DNA of 64,000 bases from Thauera sp. (GTDB lineage: Bacteria; Pseudomonadota; Gammaproteobacteria; Burkholderiales; Rhodocyclaceae), in the NCBI GenBank assembly GCA_024235615.1, contig JACKMB010000002.1:186001-250000 (forward strand). Direction: 5' to 3'. The position numbers and the translations under genes are program-made. The notes below the pieces were generated by a model, which was given only the letters and a program-made list of their open reading frames with translations, was not told the origin of the DNA and searched no databases. Positions 10,401 to 17,725 of this stretch are shown piece after piece (position 1 is the first letter of the stretch; each line of letters opens with the position of its first letter).

Positions 10401-13400
10401 GGACGAGGCCGGTGAAGGCGTAGTTGCCGCTGGCGTCGGTGGTGGTCGTGGCGACCAGGGTGCCGGGGGCGCCGTCGACGCAGGTGTAGAGGCGCACGGT
10501 GGCGTCGGCGATGCCGGTTTCACCGTCGTCCTGCTGGCCGTTGGCGTTGGTGTCTTCCCAGACGCGGTCGCCGATCGCGGCGCCCTGGTAGAGGCCGGCG
10601 TCGACCGTGTTATTGGTCTGGCCGGAGGTGAGCGTGTAGCAGCCGGTGAAGCCGCCCATGCCGGCGTCGGAGTCGCTGCCGTCGCCGCCGACATCGACCG
10701 GCGAGAGGCTGAAGCCGTCCGGGGTGAGGAACTTGACGACGTACTGGCCGGGCATCAGGCCGGTGAAGGCGTAGTTGCCGGCCGCGTCGGTGAAGGTGGA
10801 GGCGCCGACCTTCACGCCGGGTGCGCCGTCCACGCAGGTGTAGAGCTCGACCTCCACGCCTTCGACACCGGCTTCGCCGTCGTCCTGCTGGCCGTTGGCG
10901 TTGGCGTCGAGCCAGACGCGGTCGCCGATGGCAGCCGGACGCCAGAAGCCGGCGTCGACGGTGTTGTTGGTCTCGCCCGAGGCCAGGGTGTAGCAGCCGG
11001 TGAGGCCGCCGGTGCCGGCGTCGGAGTCGCTGGCGTCGGCGCCGACGTCGGCGGTGCTGAGCTGGTAGCCCGCCGGAGTCTCGAAGGCGACGATGTACTG
11101 GCCGGGGACGAGGCCGGTGAAGGCGTAGTTGCCGCTGGCGTCGGTGGTGGTCGTGGCGACCAGGGTGCCGGGGGCGCCGTCGACGCAGGTGTAGAGGCGC
11201 ACGGTGGCGTCGGCGATGCCGGTTTCACCGTCGTCCTGCTGGCCGTTGGCGTTGGTGTCTTCCCAGACGCGGTCGCCGATCGCGGCGCCCTGGTAGAGGC
11301 CGGCGTCGACCGTGTTATTGGTCTGGCCGGAGGTGAGCGTGTAGCAGCCGGTGAAGCCGCCCATGCCGGCGTCGGAGTCGCTGCCGTCGCCGCCGACATC
11401 GACCGGCGAGAGGCTGAAGCCGTCCGGGGTGAGGAACTTGACGACGTACTGGCCGGGCATCAGGCCGGTGAAGGCGTAGTTGCCGGCCGCGTCGGTGAAG
11501 GTGGAGGCGCCGACCTTCACGCCGGGTGCGCCGTCCACGCAGGTGTAGAGCTCGACCTCCACGCCTTCGACACCGGCTTCGCCGTCGTCCTGCTGGCCGT
11601 TGGCGTTGGCGTCGAGCCAGACGCGGTCGCCGATGGCAGCCGGACGCCAGAAGCCGGCGTCGACGGTGTTGTTGGTCTCGCCCGAGGCCAGGGTGTAGCA
11701 GCCGGTGAGGCCGCCGGTGCCGGCGTCGGAGTCGCTGGCGTCGGCGCCGACGTCGGCGGTGCTGAGCTGGTAGCCCGCCGGAGTCTCGAAGGCGACGATG
11801 TACTGGCCGGGGACGAGGCCGGTGAAGGCGTAGTTGCCGCTGGCGTCGGTGGTGGTCGTGGCGACCAGGGTGCCGGGGGCGCCGTCGACGCAGGTGTAGA
11901 GGCGCACGGTGGCGTCGGCGATGCCGGTTTCACCGTCGTCCTGCTGGCCGTTGGCGTTGGTGTCTTCCCAGACGCGGTCGCCGATCGCGGCGCCCTGGTA
12001 GAGGCCGGCGTCGACCGTGTTATTGGTCTGGCCGGAGGTGAGCGTGTAGCAGCCGGTGAAGCCGCCCATGCCGGCGTCGGAGTCGCTGCCGTCGCCGCCG
12101 ACATCGACCGGCGAGAGGCTGAAGCCGTCCGGGGTGAGGAACTTGACGACGTACTGGCCGGGCATCAGGCCGGTGAAGGCGTAGTTGCCGGCCGCGTCGG
12201 TGAAGGTGGAGGCGCCGACCTTCACGCCGGGTGCGCCGTCCACGCAGGTGTAGAGCTCGACCTCCACGCCTTCGACACCGGCTTCGCCGTCGTCCTGCTG
12301 GCCGTTGGCGTTGGCGTCGAGCCAGACGCGGTCGCCGATGGCAGCCGGACGCCAGAAGCCGGCGTCGACGGTGTTGTTGGTCTCGCCCGAGGCCAGGGTG
12401 TAGCAGCCGGTGAGGCCGCCGGTGCCGGCGTCGGAGTCGCTGGCGTCGGCGCCGACGTCGGCGGTGCTGAGCTGGTAGCCCGCCGGAGTCTCGAAGGCGA
12501 CGATGTACTGGCCGGGGACGAGGCCGGTGAAGGCGTAGTTGCCGCTGGCGTCGGTGGTGGTCGTGGCGACCAGGGTGCCGGGGGCGCCGTCGACGCAGGT
12601 GTAGAGGCGCACGGTGGCGTCGGCGATGCCGGTTTCACCGTCGTCCTGCTGGCCGTTGGCGTTGGTGTCTTCCCAGACGCGGTCGCCGATCGCGGCGCCC
12701 TGGTAGAGGCCGGCGTCGACCGTGTTATTGGTCTGGCCGGAGGTGAGCGTGTAGCAGCCGGTGAAGCCGCCCATGCCGGCGTCGGAGTCGCTGCCGTCGC
12801 CGCCGACATCGACCGGCGAGAGGCTGAAGCCGTCCGGGGTGAGGAACTTGACGACGTACTGGCCGGGCATCAGGCCGGTGAAGGCGTAGTTGCCGGCCGC
12901 GTCGGTGAAGGTGGAGGCGCCGACCTTCACGCCGGGTGCGCCGTCCACGCAGGTGTAGAGCTCGACCTCCACGCCTTCGACACCGGCTTCGCCGTCGTCC
13001 TGCTGGCCGTTGGCGTTGGCGTCGAGCCAGACGCGGTCGCCGATGGCAGCCGGACGCCAGAAGCCGGCGTCGACGGTGTTGTTGGTCTCGCCCGAGGCCA
13101 GGGTGTAGCAGCCGGTGAGGCCGCCGGTGCCGGCGTCGGAGTCGCTGGCGTCGGCGCCGACGTCGGCGGTGCTGAGCTGGTAGCCCGCCGGAGTCTCGAA
13201 GGCGACGATGTACTGGCCGGGGACGAGGCCGGTGAAGGCGTAGTTGCCGCTGGCGTCGGTGGTGGTCGTGGCGACCAGGGTGCCGGGGGCGCCGTCGACG
13301 CAGGTGTAGAGGCGCACGGTGGCGTCGGCGATGCCGGTTTCACCGTCGTCCTGCTGGCCGTTGGCGTTGGTGTCTTCCCAGACGCGGTCGCCGATCGCGG

Positions 13401-14751
13401 CCGTGGCCTTGAAGTAGCCGAAGTCCAGATCCGTGTCGCTCTGGCCTGACAGGAGCGTGACGGGGTCGGTGCCGGTCGGCGAGGCGTTGCTGTCCAGCGC
13501 GGCGTCCGTGCCCTGGCCGATCGGGCTGGACTGGAAGCCGGAGAGCGCGCCGGCGGGATCGAAGTTATCGGCATCGACGCTGACCTGGTAGATGCCCGGG
13601 GGCAGGGCGTCGAACAGATAGCTGCCGTCGGCCGCGGTAAGCGTGTTGCGGACGATGACCTCGCCGCTTCCTGTGGTGCCGGTCAGCGTCAGGCGGACGC
13701 CGCCGATCCCGGCCTCACCGACGTCCTGGATGCCGTCGGCGTCCTGGTCGTTCCAGACGAAGTCGCCGACCGAGACCGGCTTGTAGAAGCCGGCGTCGAT
13801 CGTCTTGTTCCATTCGCCGGCCGAGAGCACGACGACGTCGGAGAGCGCGCCGTCGCTGTCGGCCGCGTTGCTGGCGCCCTGCTGGCGCGGGCTCGCGGCG
13901 TCGAAGCCGGTGGGGGTGAAGAACTGCACCTGGTAGTCCAGGCCCGGCGCGAGGCCCTTGAAGACGTAGTTGCCGTCCGCGTCGGTGGTCGTGGTGGCGA
14001 GGACCTCGCCCGCGCTGGTGAAGGCGCCGTCGCCGTCGCGATCGTGCACGAGGCGCACGACGGCGCCGGCGATGCCCTGCTCGGTGTAGGCGCCGTCGCC
14101 TCCCACGTTCTGGATGCCGTCGGCGTTCACGTCGTGCCACACGCGGTCGCCCAGCGCGGCGGACTTGACCATCACGATGAGCGGTTGCTGGACGACCTCA
14201 TTCGCATCGCGCACGCCGTTGTTATTGCTGTCCTTCCACAGGTCCAGCAGCAGGCCGATCTCGTCGTTGTTCGGGTTGTCGTCGGTGATGTCCGGCGCGA
14301 AGCCGTCGTTCTGCAGGGCCAGATCCACCAGCGTCTGGACGCGCGTCGCGTCGGTCCCTGGCAGCAGGGTGGCCACCCGGTCCTGGTCGCCGAGCAGGGT
14401 CCACAGCGCGGCCTGTACTTCGTTGGTCGTGTAGGGGCTCGCACCGACCGTGAAGTGCTGGTTCAGCAGCCAGTTGGCTTCATCGAGGTGACCAGGAAGC
14501 TCGATTGACTGGAAGGCAGCGGGGATCGCGCCGTAATCGTAGCTGGAATAGAGTCCCGCCTTGAGTGTGAGCGAGTAGACGCCATTGACGGGGCCGACCA
14601 CATCGAGAGGGATGTCGGCATCCGCGCACCAAGCATCGTAATAGCCTGACCCGAAATCCGATGCTCCGAGGAACTGGAGGTCGAAAGTGCTCGGTTCGAG
14701 GAACTGGTCGGGATAGGTGACCTTGATGCTGAGGATGCGCGAGGTGGACAT
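4450..14751 (-). CDS. Giant type I-secreted adhesin with SdrD B-like repeats
   Basis: A 3433-residue surface or secreted protein. The start at 14751 has a GGGAG ribosome-binding sequence. Layout by residue: 1-196, an N-terminal domain with no signal peptide, containing Cys42 (YDAWCADAD) and Gln113 (NEVQAALW); about 197-449, two SdrD B-like domains (GDRVWHDVNADG type); about 449-1627, five copies of a two-domain 235-residue unit; about 1627-2150, DUF11-like domains, a GLTPGFWK segment and another SdrD B domain; about 2150-3128, three 328-residue units (PGIDLEKTTSGPSNANPT); about 3128-3370, a beta-propeller-like region (DGSLLWVLDRDKN). The last 60 residues are acidic and hydrophobic, as expected of a type I secretion signal. 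The many D-x-N/D-x-D motifs suggest calcium binding. The exporter genes lie directly downstream. The ligand is unknown. Confidence 0.9.
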   Translation of the reverse strand: MSTSRILSIKVTYPDQFLEPSTFDLQFLGASDFGSGYYDAWCADADIPLDVVGPVNGVYSLTLKAGLYSSYDYGAIPAAFQSIELPGHLDEANWLLNQHFTVGASPYTTNEVQAALWTLLGDQDRVATLLPGTDATRVQTLVDLALQNDGFAPDITDDNPNNDEIGLLLDLWKDSNNNGVRDANEVVQQPLIVMVKSAALGDRVWHDVNADGIQNVGGDGAYTEQGIAGAVVRLVHDRDGDGAFTSAGEVLATTTTDADGNYVFKGLAPGLDYQVQFFTPTGFDAASPRQQGASNAADSDGALSDVVVLSAGEWNKTIDAGFYKPVSVGDFVWNDQDADGIQDVGEAGIGGVRLTLTGTTGSGEVIVRNTLTAADGSYLFDALPPGIYQVSVDADNFDPAGALSGFQSSPIGQGTDAALDSNASPTGTDPVTLLSGQSDTDLDFGYFKATAAIGDRVWEDTNANGQQDDGETGIADATVRLYTCVDGAPGTLVATTTTDASGNYAFTGLVPGQYIVAFETPAGYQLSTADVGADASDSDAGTGGLTGCYTLASGETNNTVDAGFWRPAAIGDRVWLDANANGQQDDGEAGVEGVEVELYTCVDGAPGVKVGASTFTDAAGNYAFTGLMPGQYVVKFLTPDGFSLSPVDVGGDGSDSDAGMGGFTGCYTLTSGQTNNTVDAGLYQGAAIGDRVWEDTNANGQQDDGETGIADATVRLYTCVDGAPGTLVATTTTDASGNYAFTGLVPGQYIVAFETPAGYQLSTADVGADASDSDAGTGGLTGCYTLASGETNNTVDAGFWRPAAIGDRVWLDANANGQQDDGEAGVEGVEVELYTCVDGAPGVKVGASTFTDAAGNYAFTGLMPGQYVVKFLTPDGFSLSPVDVGGDGSDSDAGMGGFTGCYTLTSGQTNNTVDAGLYQGAAIGDRVWEDTNANGQQDDGETGIADATVRLYTCVDGAPGTLVATTTTDASGNYAFTGLVPGQYIVAFETPAGYQLSTADVGADASDSDAGTGGLTGCYTLASGETNNTVDAGFWRPAAIGDRVWLDANANGQQDDGEAGVEGVEVELYTCVDGAPGVKVGASTFTDAAGNYAFTGLMPGQYVVKFLTPDGFSLSPVDVGGDGSDSDAGMGGFTGCYTLTSGQTNNTVDAGLYQGAAIGDRVWEDTNANGQQDDGETGIADATVRLYTCVDGAPGTLVATTTTDASGNYAFTGLVPGQYIVAFETPAGYQLSTADVGADASDSDAGTGGLTGCYTLASGETNNTVDAGFWRPAAIGDRVWLDANANGQQDDGEAGVEGVEVELYTCVDGAPGVKVGASTFTDAAGNYAFTGLMPGQYVVKFLTPDGFSLSPVDVGGDGSDSDAGMGGFTGCYTLTSGQTNNTVDAGLYQGAAIGDRVWEDTNANGQQDDGETGIADATVRLYTCVDGAPGTLVATTTTDASGNYAFTGLVPGQYIVAFETPAGYQLSTADVGADASDSDAGTGGLTGCYTLASGETNNTVDAGFWRPAAIGDRVWLDANANGQQDDGEAGVEGVEVELYTCVDGAPGVKVGASTFTDAAGNYAFTGLEPGDYLVKFITPTGFFLTNQNVGANDTADSDADATTGFTGCYKLEAGETDSTADAGIFKPGEGGVVASIDLVKLTNGTDNNAPTGPYLAVGSTATFQYLVTNDGMVALSDIVLSDDHGTPGDTSDDFTPIFLGGDADGDGLLDVGESWIYEASTVVSAGQYTNLGAVTGTPVDADGNLVPSLPQPTDTDLDNHFGARVAIDIEKFVRGVHQDTGGGGEGLTPGFWKTHSEYGPAPLAGWPETGYSPDDAWEAVFGINVPGAPTLLDALNAAGGGLDALLRHSSAALLNAAQPNVDYAYTSSQVISLTRDAILSGDLNQIESVKNQFVMQNELGADLSTPASGGATVTTPWFDADAPGTGPFIALGGTAEFRYEVRNTGDVALEGVSVSDDRLSGLSFEGGDTDHDGLLDLDEVWVYRGSELADTAGVDIANVGTATGSALGIMATDADAARYSTAASTQSLGDFVWLDANRNGLQDGGEAGIGGMLVTLTGGGADGIINGVGDTTAITSTDVDGYYQFDNLAAGVQYQVTFGKPAGTAFTMRDAGADDAIDSDAGADGKSQIVTLSPGQHNPSVDAGVYVLNPGIDLEKTTSGPSNANPTAADYDNEDTPDGAGVPVLTAGSAVTWTYKLTNTGNVDFAKADLALVDDNGTPTNAADDMSIANGKIAYVSGDDGDNVLEAGESWLYEAHGTVQSLGVLGAATTIDFSGNTAVDGTDGNTRSYSAGGVTVQANAWSRTKGSDTWQKAWLGAYDAGLGVTDSSESGSGSTHTVDNYGRDNYIVFQFSQDVVVDKAFLGYVVGDSDMTVYVGSSTAPITAMNNAVLAGMSLKEFNDTGSTSARWADFNAGDVQGNVLILAARDDGHSSDYFKVEKLVFEAVQSGGVYANTATVTAPGGLSDSDMSHYETVPATPGIDLEKTTSGPSNANPTAADYDNEDTPDGAGVPVLTAGSAVTWTYKLTNTGNVDFAKADLALVDDNGTPTNAADDMSIANGKIAYVSGDDGDNVLEAGESWLYEAHGTVQSLGVLGAATTIDFSGNTAVDGTDGNTRSYSAGGVTVQANAWSRTKGSDTWQKAWLGAYDAGLGVTDSSESGSGSTHTVDNYGRDNYIVFQFSQDVVVDKAFLGYVVGDSDMTVYVGSSTAPITAMNNAVLAGMSLKEFNDTGSTSARWADFNAGDVQGNVLILAARDDGHSSDYFKVEKLVFEAVQSGGVYANTATVTAPGGLSDSDMSHYETVPATPGIDLEKTTSGPSNANPTAADYDNEDTPDGAGVPVLTAGSAVTWTYKLTNTGNVDFAKADLALVDDNGTPTNAADDMSIANGKIAYVSGDDGDNVLEAGESWLYEAHGTVQSLGVLGAATTIDFSGNTAVDGTDGNTRSYSAGGVTVQANAWSRTKGSDTWQKAWLGAYDAGLGVTDSSESGSGSTHTVDNYGRDNYIVFQFSQDVVVDKAFLGYVVGDSDMTVYVGSSTAPITAMNNAVLAGMSLKEFNDTGSTSARWADFNAGDVQGNVLILAARDDGHSSDYFKVEKLVFEAVQSGGVYANTATVTAPGGLSDSDMSHYESAAKIVAAPKFFVVDQAKDLSYQYADGGDGLGSFALANTDPRDIAANADGSLLWVLDRDKNVEVYKGDGTQLGQWKAYGLGTEPEGITLDGKDLWMADRTGKLNWYDNAATRTSGTDSPELSFTLSLDGNLKGIVTDGTYLWAVTEGTCDYVYRFKIVRDWWGNPSGLSQSGGWQLPTANTKPTGITLDPSGKSDSLWIVDESTDTVYEYGYGRSQTWGVGTITAKFKLSAGNTAPQGIADPLPAGAEAFDLAEISAAAGLETTQPDPYAGDFVTSLFDDAIAFHDAGIVGTSAQSEATLALLHA
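5367..8304 (-). repeat. Three tandem 984-bp near-identical repeats inside the adhesin gene
   Basis: The stretch from TCTCGTAGTGGCTCATG at 5367 recurs at 6351 and 7335 with a 984-base period, and the similarity ends at 8304. Each unit codes for 328 residues. I saw no differences between copies in the lines compared, including synonymous positions. The repeats keep frame, so copy-number change would alter protein length in 328-residue steps. Confidence 0.95.
10055..13401 (-). repeat. About 4.75 tandem copies of a 705-bp repeat inside the adhesin gene
   Basis: Each 705-base period codes for a pair of related but distinct SdrD B-like domains: one begins AIGDRVWEDTNANGQQDD, the other AIGDRVWLDANANGQQDD. 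Copies look identical at nucleotide level. The repeat closest to the protein C-terminus drifts into a variant (GLEPGDYLVKFITPTGF) at about 10055, giving a fifth, diverged copy of the second domain. Identity between units far exceeds identity between the two domains within a unit, so expansion of the pair was recent or is maintained by gene conversion. Confidence 0.95.
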
Positions 14752-14777
14752 GATGATGGACTCCCTGGGATTCTGAG

Positions 14778-14809
14778 CCGTCCGGGCCCTTGCTTGCAGG
14801 CCTGGACGG
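14778..14809 (-). terminator. Hairpin after the PEP-CTERM gene
   Basis: Arms at 14778-14788 and 14799-14809 pair over 11 bases with one G-T mismatch around a 10-base loop. The structure sits between the stop codon of the PEP-CTERM gene (14854) and the adhesin start (14751). No T-run follows on the minus strand, so it may attenuate rather than end transcription. Read-through from the sigma-54 promoter could feed the adhesin gene. Confidence 0.45.
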
Positions 14810-14853
14810 ATTGCACGGGGATATGGGCCCCCGCTGCGTGTGGTACTCGGGCC

Positions 14854-15009
14854 TTACTTCTTGTTGCGCAGGCGGCTGGCGAGTACGCCGACGAGGCCGA
14901 CCGCGATCAGGGCGAGCGTCTCGGGTTCGGGAAGCGGCTGCGGGTTGGGAAAGGCAAAGGCCGGTGCAGAAAGGGCAGAGAGCACGGCGATGGAAAGCAG
15001 GGTGCGCAT
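14854..15009 (-). CDS. PEP-CTERM micro-protein, 51 residues
   Basis: The start at 15009 is set by an AGGAG sequence seven bases upstream; a longer in-frame start adds residues without signal character. The protein is a Sec signal peptide (MRTLLSIAVLSALSAPAFA), about seven linker residues, and a textbook PEP-CTERM tail: PLPEPETLALI, a hydrophobic helix, then the basic end RLRNKK. Almost nothing would remain after signal cleavage and exosortase processing, so the mature product would be a peptide of roughly 10 residues. PEP-CTERM proteins are sorted by exosortase (EpsH/XrtA) in exopolysaccharide-making Gram-negatives; no exosortase is in the window. The sigma-54 promoter upstream supports it as a real gene. 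Confidence 0.85.
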   Translation of the reverse strand: MRTLLSIAVLSALSAPAFAFPNPQPLPEPETLALIAVGLVGVLASRLRNKK

Positions 15010-15073
15010 GGCGAACTCCTCGATCGGGTTGCGGAATGGGTACGATGCTCCCGGATGGGAGCTGTCCTGCGCC

Positions 15074-15089
15074 TGCAAATAGCGTGCCA
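15074..15089 (-). promoter_or_regulatory. Sigma-54 (RpoN) promoter of the PEP-CTERM gene
   Basis: Read on the minus strand the site is TGGCACGCTATTTGCA, an exact match to the RpoN consensus TGGCACG-N4-TTGCW. It lies 65 bases upstream of the start codon. The AT-rich DNA beyond it (about 15100-15200) contains a TGTCGACA palindrome that could bind an enhancer-binding protein. In PEP-CTERM systems of Zoogloea-like bacteria, RpoN and the PrsK/PrsR pair control PEP-CTERM genes; neither regulator is encoded here. Confidence 0.85.
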
Positions 15090-15208
15090 TTTCTCAGGCA
15101 TCAGGATTTGCCTGGAAAAGTTAAATTTGGAGAAATGTAAATTCATGCTTATGTAAGTTTTGTCGACATTCGCGAAAAACAACCAAAACAAGGAAAGACA
15201 GTTATTTC

Positions 15209-15898
15209 ATGGGCTTGCCATCTTTCGAACGCTCCCGCAGGTCTGGTTCAAGTGTAAAAAATTCCGACATCCGGGCTGGAGGGCTGGCGGATACGCGCCT
15301 GCTGCTCCTCAACAAGCCCTTCGGCGTGCTGTGCCAGTTCACCGACGAGGCCGGCCGCAGGACCTTGAAGGACTACGTTGCGGTGCCTGGCATCTATCCC
15401 GCCGGACGCCTGGACGCGGATAGCGAGGGGTTGGTGCTGCTCACGGGCGACGGAGCCTTGCAGCACCGCATCGCCGATCCGCGCCACAAGCTGGCCAAGC
15501 GCTATCTGGTGCAGGTGGACGGGGAGATCGACGAAGTTGCGCTCGTGCTCCTGCGTGCGGGGCTGGACCTGGGCGACTTTCGTACGCAGCCATGTGCAGC
15601 ACGCCGCATTCCGGAGCCCGACTGGCTGTGGCCACGGGACCCGCCGGTGCGCTTTCGCAAGTCGGTGCCGACGAGCTGGGTGGAGATCGTGCTGCGCGAG
15701 GGCAAGAACCGGCAGGTGCGCCGGATGACGGCGAAGGTCGGCCATCCCACGCTGCGGCTGGTGCGGGTGGCGATCGGGCCGTGGTGCCTGGACGGGCTGG
15801 GGGTGGGCGAGTGGCGCGAGGTCGCGCGCGAGGAGGTCGGCGTGGTGCTGGCCGGCGGCGGTACGGCCGCGGTACGCGGAAATCGCCTGCGACGCTAG
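15209..15898 (+). CDS. rluE: 23S rRNA pseudouridine synthase, RluE-type
   Basis: This 229-residue protein has the RsuA/RluE catalytic motif GRLDADSEGLVLLT with the catalytic aspartate. Its flanking blocks are those of RluE, which modifies U2457 of 23S rRNA in E. coli: LLLNKPFGVLCQFTDE near the N-terminus, RKSVPTSW, and EGKNRQVRRMTAKVGHPTLR in the C-terminal half. There is no S4 domain, as usual for RluE. The first 25 or so residues are not conserved. An AAGGAAAG sequence lies 12 bases before the ATG. It is divergent from the PEP-CTERM gene and has no functional link to its neighbours. Confidence 0.93.
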   Translation: MGLPSFERSRRSGSSVKNSDIRAGGLADTRLLLLNKPFGVLCQFTDEAGRRTLKDYVAVPGIYPAGRLDADSEGLVLLTGDGALQHRIADPRHKLAKRYLVQVDGEIDEVALVLLRAGLDLGDFRTQPCAARRIPEPDWLWPRDPPVRFRKSVPTSWVEIVLREGKNRQVRRMTAKVGHPTLRLVRVAIGPWCLDGLGVGEWREVAREEVGVVLAGGGTAAVRGNRLRR

Positions 15899-15934
15899 AA
15901 TCGGGCGTCCCGAAGAGCGCTGCAGGAGGCGTCC

Positions 15935-16258
15935 GTGAAAGTCATTGTCGATCTGTGCGTGGTCCCGCTCGGCGTGGGCCTGTCCGTTTCAGCCCACGTG
16001 GCGGCCTGCGAGCGGGTGATCCGCGAGGCCGGCCTGAAGTCGCAGCTCCACGCCTACGGCACCAACATCGAGGGCGAGTGGGACGAGGTGATGGCCGCGG
16101 TCAAGCGCTGCCACGAGGTCGTGCATGCGATGGGAGCGCCGCGGATCACGAGCTCGATGCGGCTGGGTACGCGCACTGACCGCGAGCAGACCATGGCGGA
16201 CAAGATCGCCAGCGTCGAGCGCGCACTCGACAGCGCGGCGAGCGGCCCCGGTGCGTGA
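15935..16258 (+). CDS. MTH1187-family thiamine-binding protein
   Basis: A 107-residue protein of the UPF0045/MTH1187/YqgV family: MKVIVDLCVVPLGVGLSVSA, then the glycine-containing loop HAYGTNIEGEWDEV, then RITSSMRLGTRTDR. Family members form ferredoxin-like tetramers that bind thiamine or a thiamine derivative. The start is GTG at 15935 with a perfect AGGAGG six bases upstream. It lies 36 bases after rluE and may be co-transcribed with it. Confidence 0.88.
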   Translation: MKVIVDLCVVPLGVGLSVSAHVAACERVIREAGLKSQLHAYGTNIEGEWDEVMAAVKRCHEVVHAMGAPRITSSMRLGTRTDREQTMADKIASVERALDSAASGPGA

Positions 16259-16291
16259 CGGGCCCGGGGCTGCGCTCGGGACTGCAACGCG

Positions 16292-17725
16292 TCAGCCGGT
16301 GTGGCGCGCGAGTTCGTTGCGGCGCAGCTTTCCGGTGTCGGTGCGCGGGAAATGGTCCACGAGGTGGATTTTCTCGGGGCGCTGGTAAGGCGGCAGGCTC
16401 TCGATGGCTGCCTGGGCGGCGGCCAGCACCTGTGGTGGCGGCAGGTCGCCGGGAATGGCGAAGAGGTGCAGGCGGATCATGTCCGCGTCCTCGCCCTGCG
16501 CCGGGATCACGCACACCTCCTCGGCCTTGCCGCGCATGCGTTCCTGCACGGCCTGCTCGACCGCGACCACGTCCACCCAGCGGCCGAACACCTTGACGAG
16601 CTGGTCGCTGCGGCCGGCGAACAGCCAGCCTTCGCCGTCGGGCGCACGGCGGAAGACGTCGCCGGGGGCGAAGCGGCCGTCGGCAAAGCGTGCGCTGTCG
16701 TGGGTGACGACACGCGAATAGCCGAGCGCGACCGCGGGGTGAGCGAACCACAGCCGCCAGGTTTCCACCTCGCCGCTGGTGAGCTGCTCGGGGTGGATGG
16801 TGGTGAGCGGCGTGGGGTGCGCGGACTCCATCTCCGGCGTACGGTAGAGCACCAGCGACAGCGTCTCGGTGGTGCCGTAGCCATTGACCAGCGGCACCCC
16901 GGTCATCGCCTGCCATTCGCGTGCGAGCGCGGGCGGACAGGCCTCGCCGGCGGAGACCGCGGCGTGCAGGCCGCGGAAACGCACGCCGGCGTCGACCAGG
17001 CGGCGGTAGAGGGTGGGCACGCTGAAGAAGATGTGCGGCTGGTGGCGCTCGACCATCGCCGCGACGCGCGCCGGGTCGGGCCATTCGGGGTCGAGCACGA
17101 CGGTGGCGCCCAGGCGCAGTCCGGCGAAGAAGGCGTTGGCGAGCGGGTAGGCGAAGAACAGCTTGGAGCTGGAGTAGAAGCGGTGCTCGGGGCGTGCGCC
17201 GAGAATGTCGCGGGCAAACACATGGGCGTCGCGGATCGCCCGGTGGGCATGCAGGATGCCCTTCGGGCGGCCGGTGGTTCCGGACGAGTAGAGCAGGAAG
17301 GCCGGGTCGTCGTCGGCTGCCGGCGCGGCCGCGGGCGTCGCGGTCGCACGCTCCACCCTGCGGCGCCACTCGCCGAGAGCGATCGCGCGCTTGTCGCCCA
17401 ATGCACGCGCGGCCCCGTCCTCGAGCAGCGCCGCGGCGGCGCCCGAGTCCAGCATCAGGTCGGCGATCTGCTCGGATGCCGTGCGCGGGTTGATCGCGAT
17501 CGGTCGCACCCCCGCCCACAGCATGCCGATGAAGGCGGTGGCCCATTCGATGCCGTCGGGCAGGGCGAGCACGCAGGCGTCGCCCGGGCGCAGGCCGGCG
17601 TCGAGCAGGGCCGCGGCGCTGCGCATGGCGTCGGCACGCAGGCCGGCGTAGTCGATGCGGACATCGCCCTCGATCAGCGCGATCCGCGCGGGCTCGCCGC
17701 CGAGCAGCCATTCGGCGGCGTTCAT
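16292..17725 (-). CDS. AMP-forming acyl-CoA ligase (benzoate-CoA ligase-like)
   Basis: A 477-residue ANL-superfamily adenylate-forming ligase. It has the P-loop YSSGTTGRPKGILHAH, the A5 motif (NGYGTTETLS), the hinge region (FAGRSDQLVKVFGRWVDV) and the C-terminal catalytic lysine (RTDTGKLRRNEL). The KLFFAYPLANAFF segment resembles benzoate-CoA ligase-type enzymes, so an aromatic or short acyl acid is a reasonable substrate guess, not proven. It is shorter than typical benzoate-CoA ligases (about 520-530). It is divergent from a LysR gene at 17940, probably its regulator, and its ATG overlaps the stop of a 25-codon upstream frame. Confidence 0.85.
   Translation of the reverse strand: MNAAEWLLGGEPARIALIEGDVRIDYAGLRADAMRSAAALLDAGLRPGDACVLALPDGIEWATAFIGMLWAGVRPIAINPRTASEQIADLMLDSGAAAALLEDGAARALGDKRAIALGEWRRRVERATATPAAAPAADDDPAFLLYSSGTTGRPKGILHAHRAIRDAHVFARDILGARPEHRFYSSSKLFFAYPLANAFFAGLRLGATVVLDPEWPDPARVAAMVERHQPHIFFSVPTLYRRLVDAGVRFRGLHAAVSAGEACPPALAREWQAMTGVPLVNGYGTTETLSLVLYRTPEMESAHPTPLTTIHPEQLTSGEVETWRLWFAHPAVALGYSRVVTHDSARFADGRFAPGDVFRRAPDGEGWLFAGRSDQLVKVFGRWVDVVAVEQAVQERMRGKAEEVCVIPAQGEDADMIRLHLFAIPGDLPPPQVLAAAQAAIESLPPYQRPEKIHLVDHFPRTDTGKLRRNELARHTG

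Noticed and set aside
5367..13401. CRISPR-like repeated sequence
   Set aside because: The repeats are hundreds of bases long, contiguous without spacers and coding in frame.
4456..13449. A 2997-codon open frame on the plus strand opposite the adhesin gene
   Set aside because: It is the mirror of a GC-rich repeat gene: glycine-, alanine- and valine-rich with no known domain. The minus frame has clear SdrD B domains, a ribosome-binding site and a matching secretion operon.
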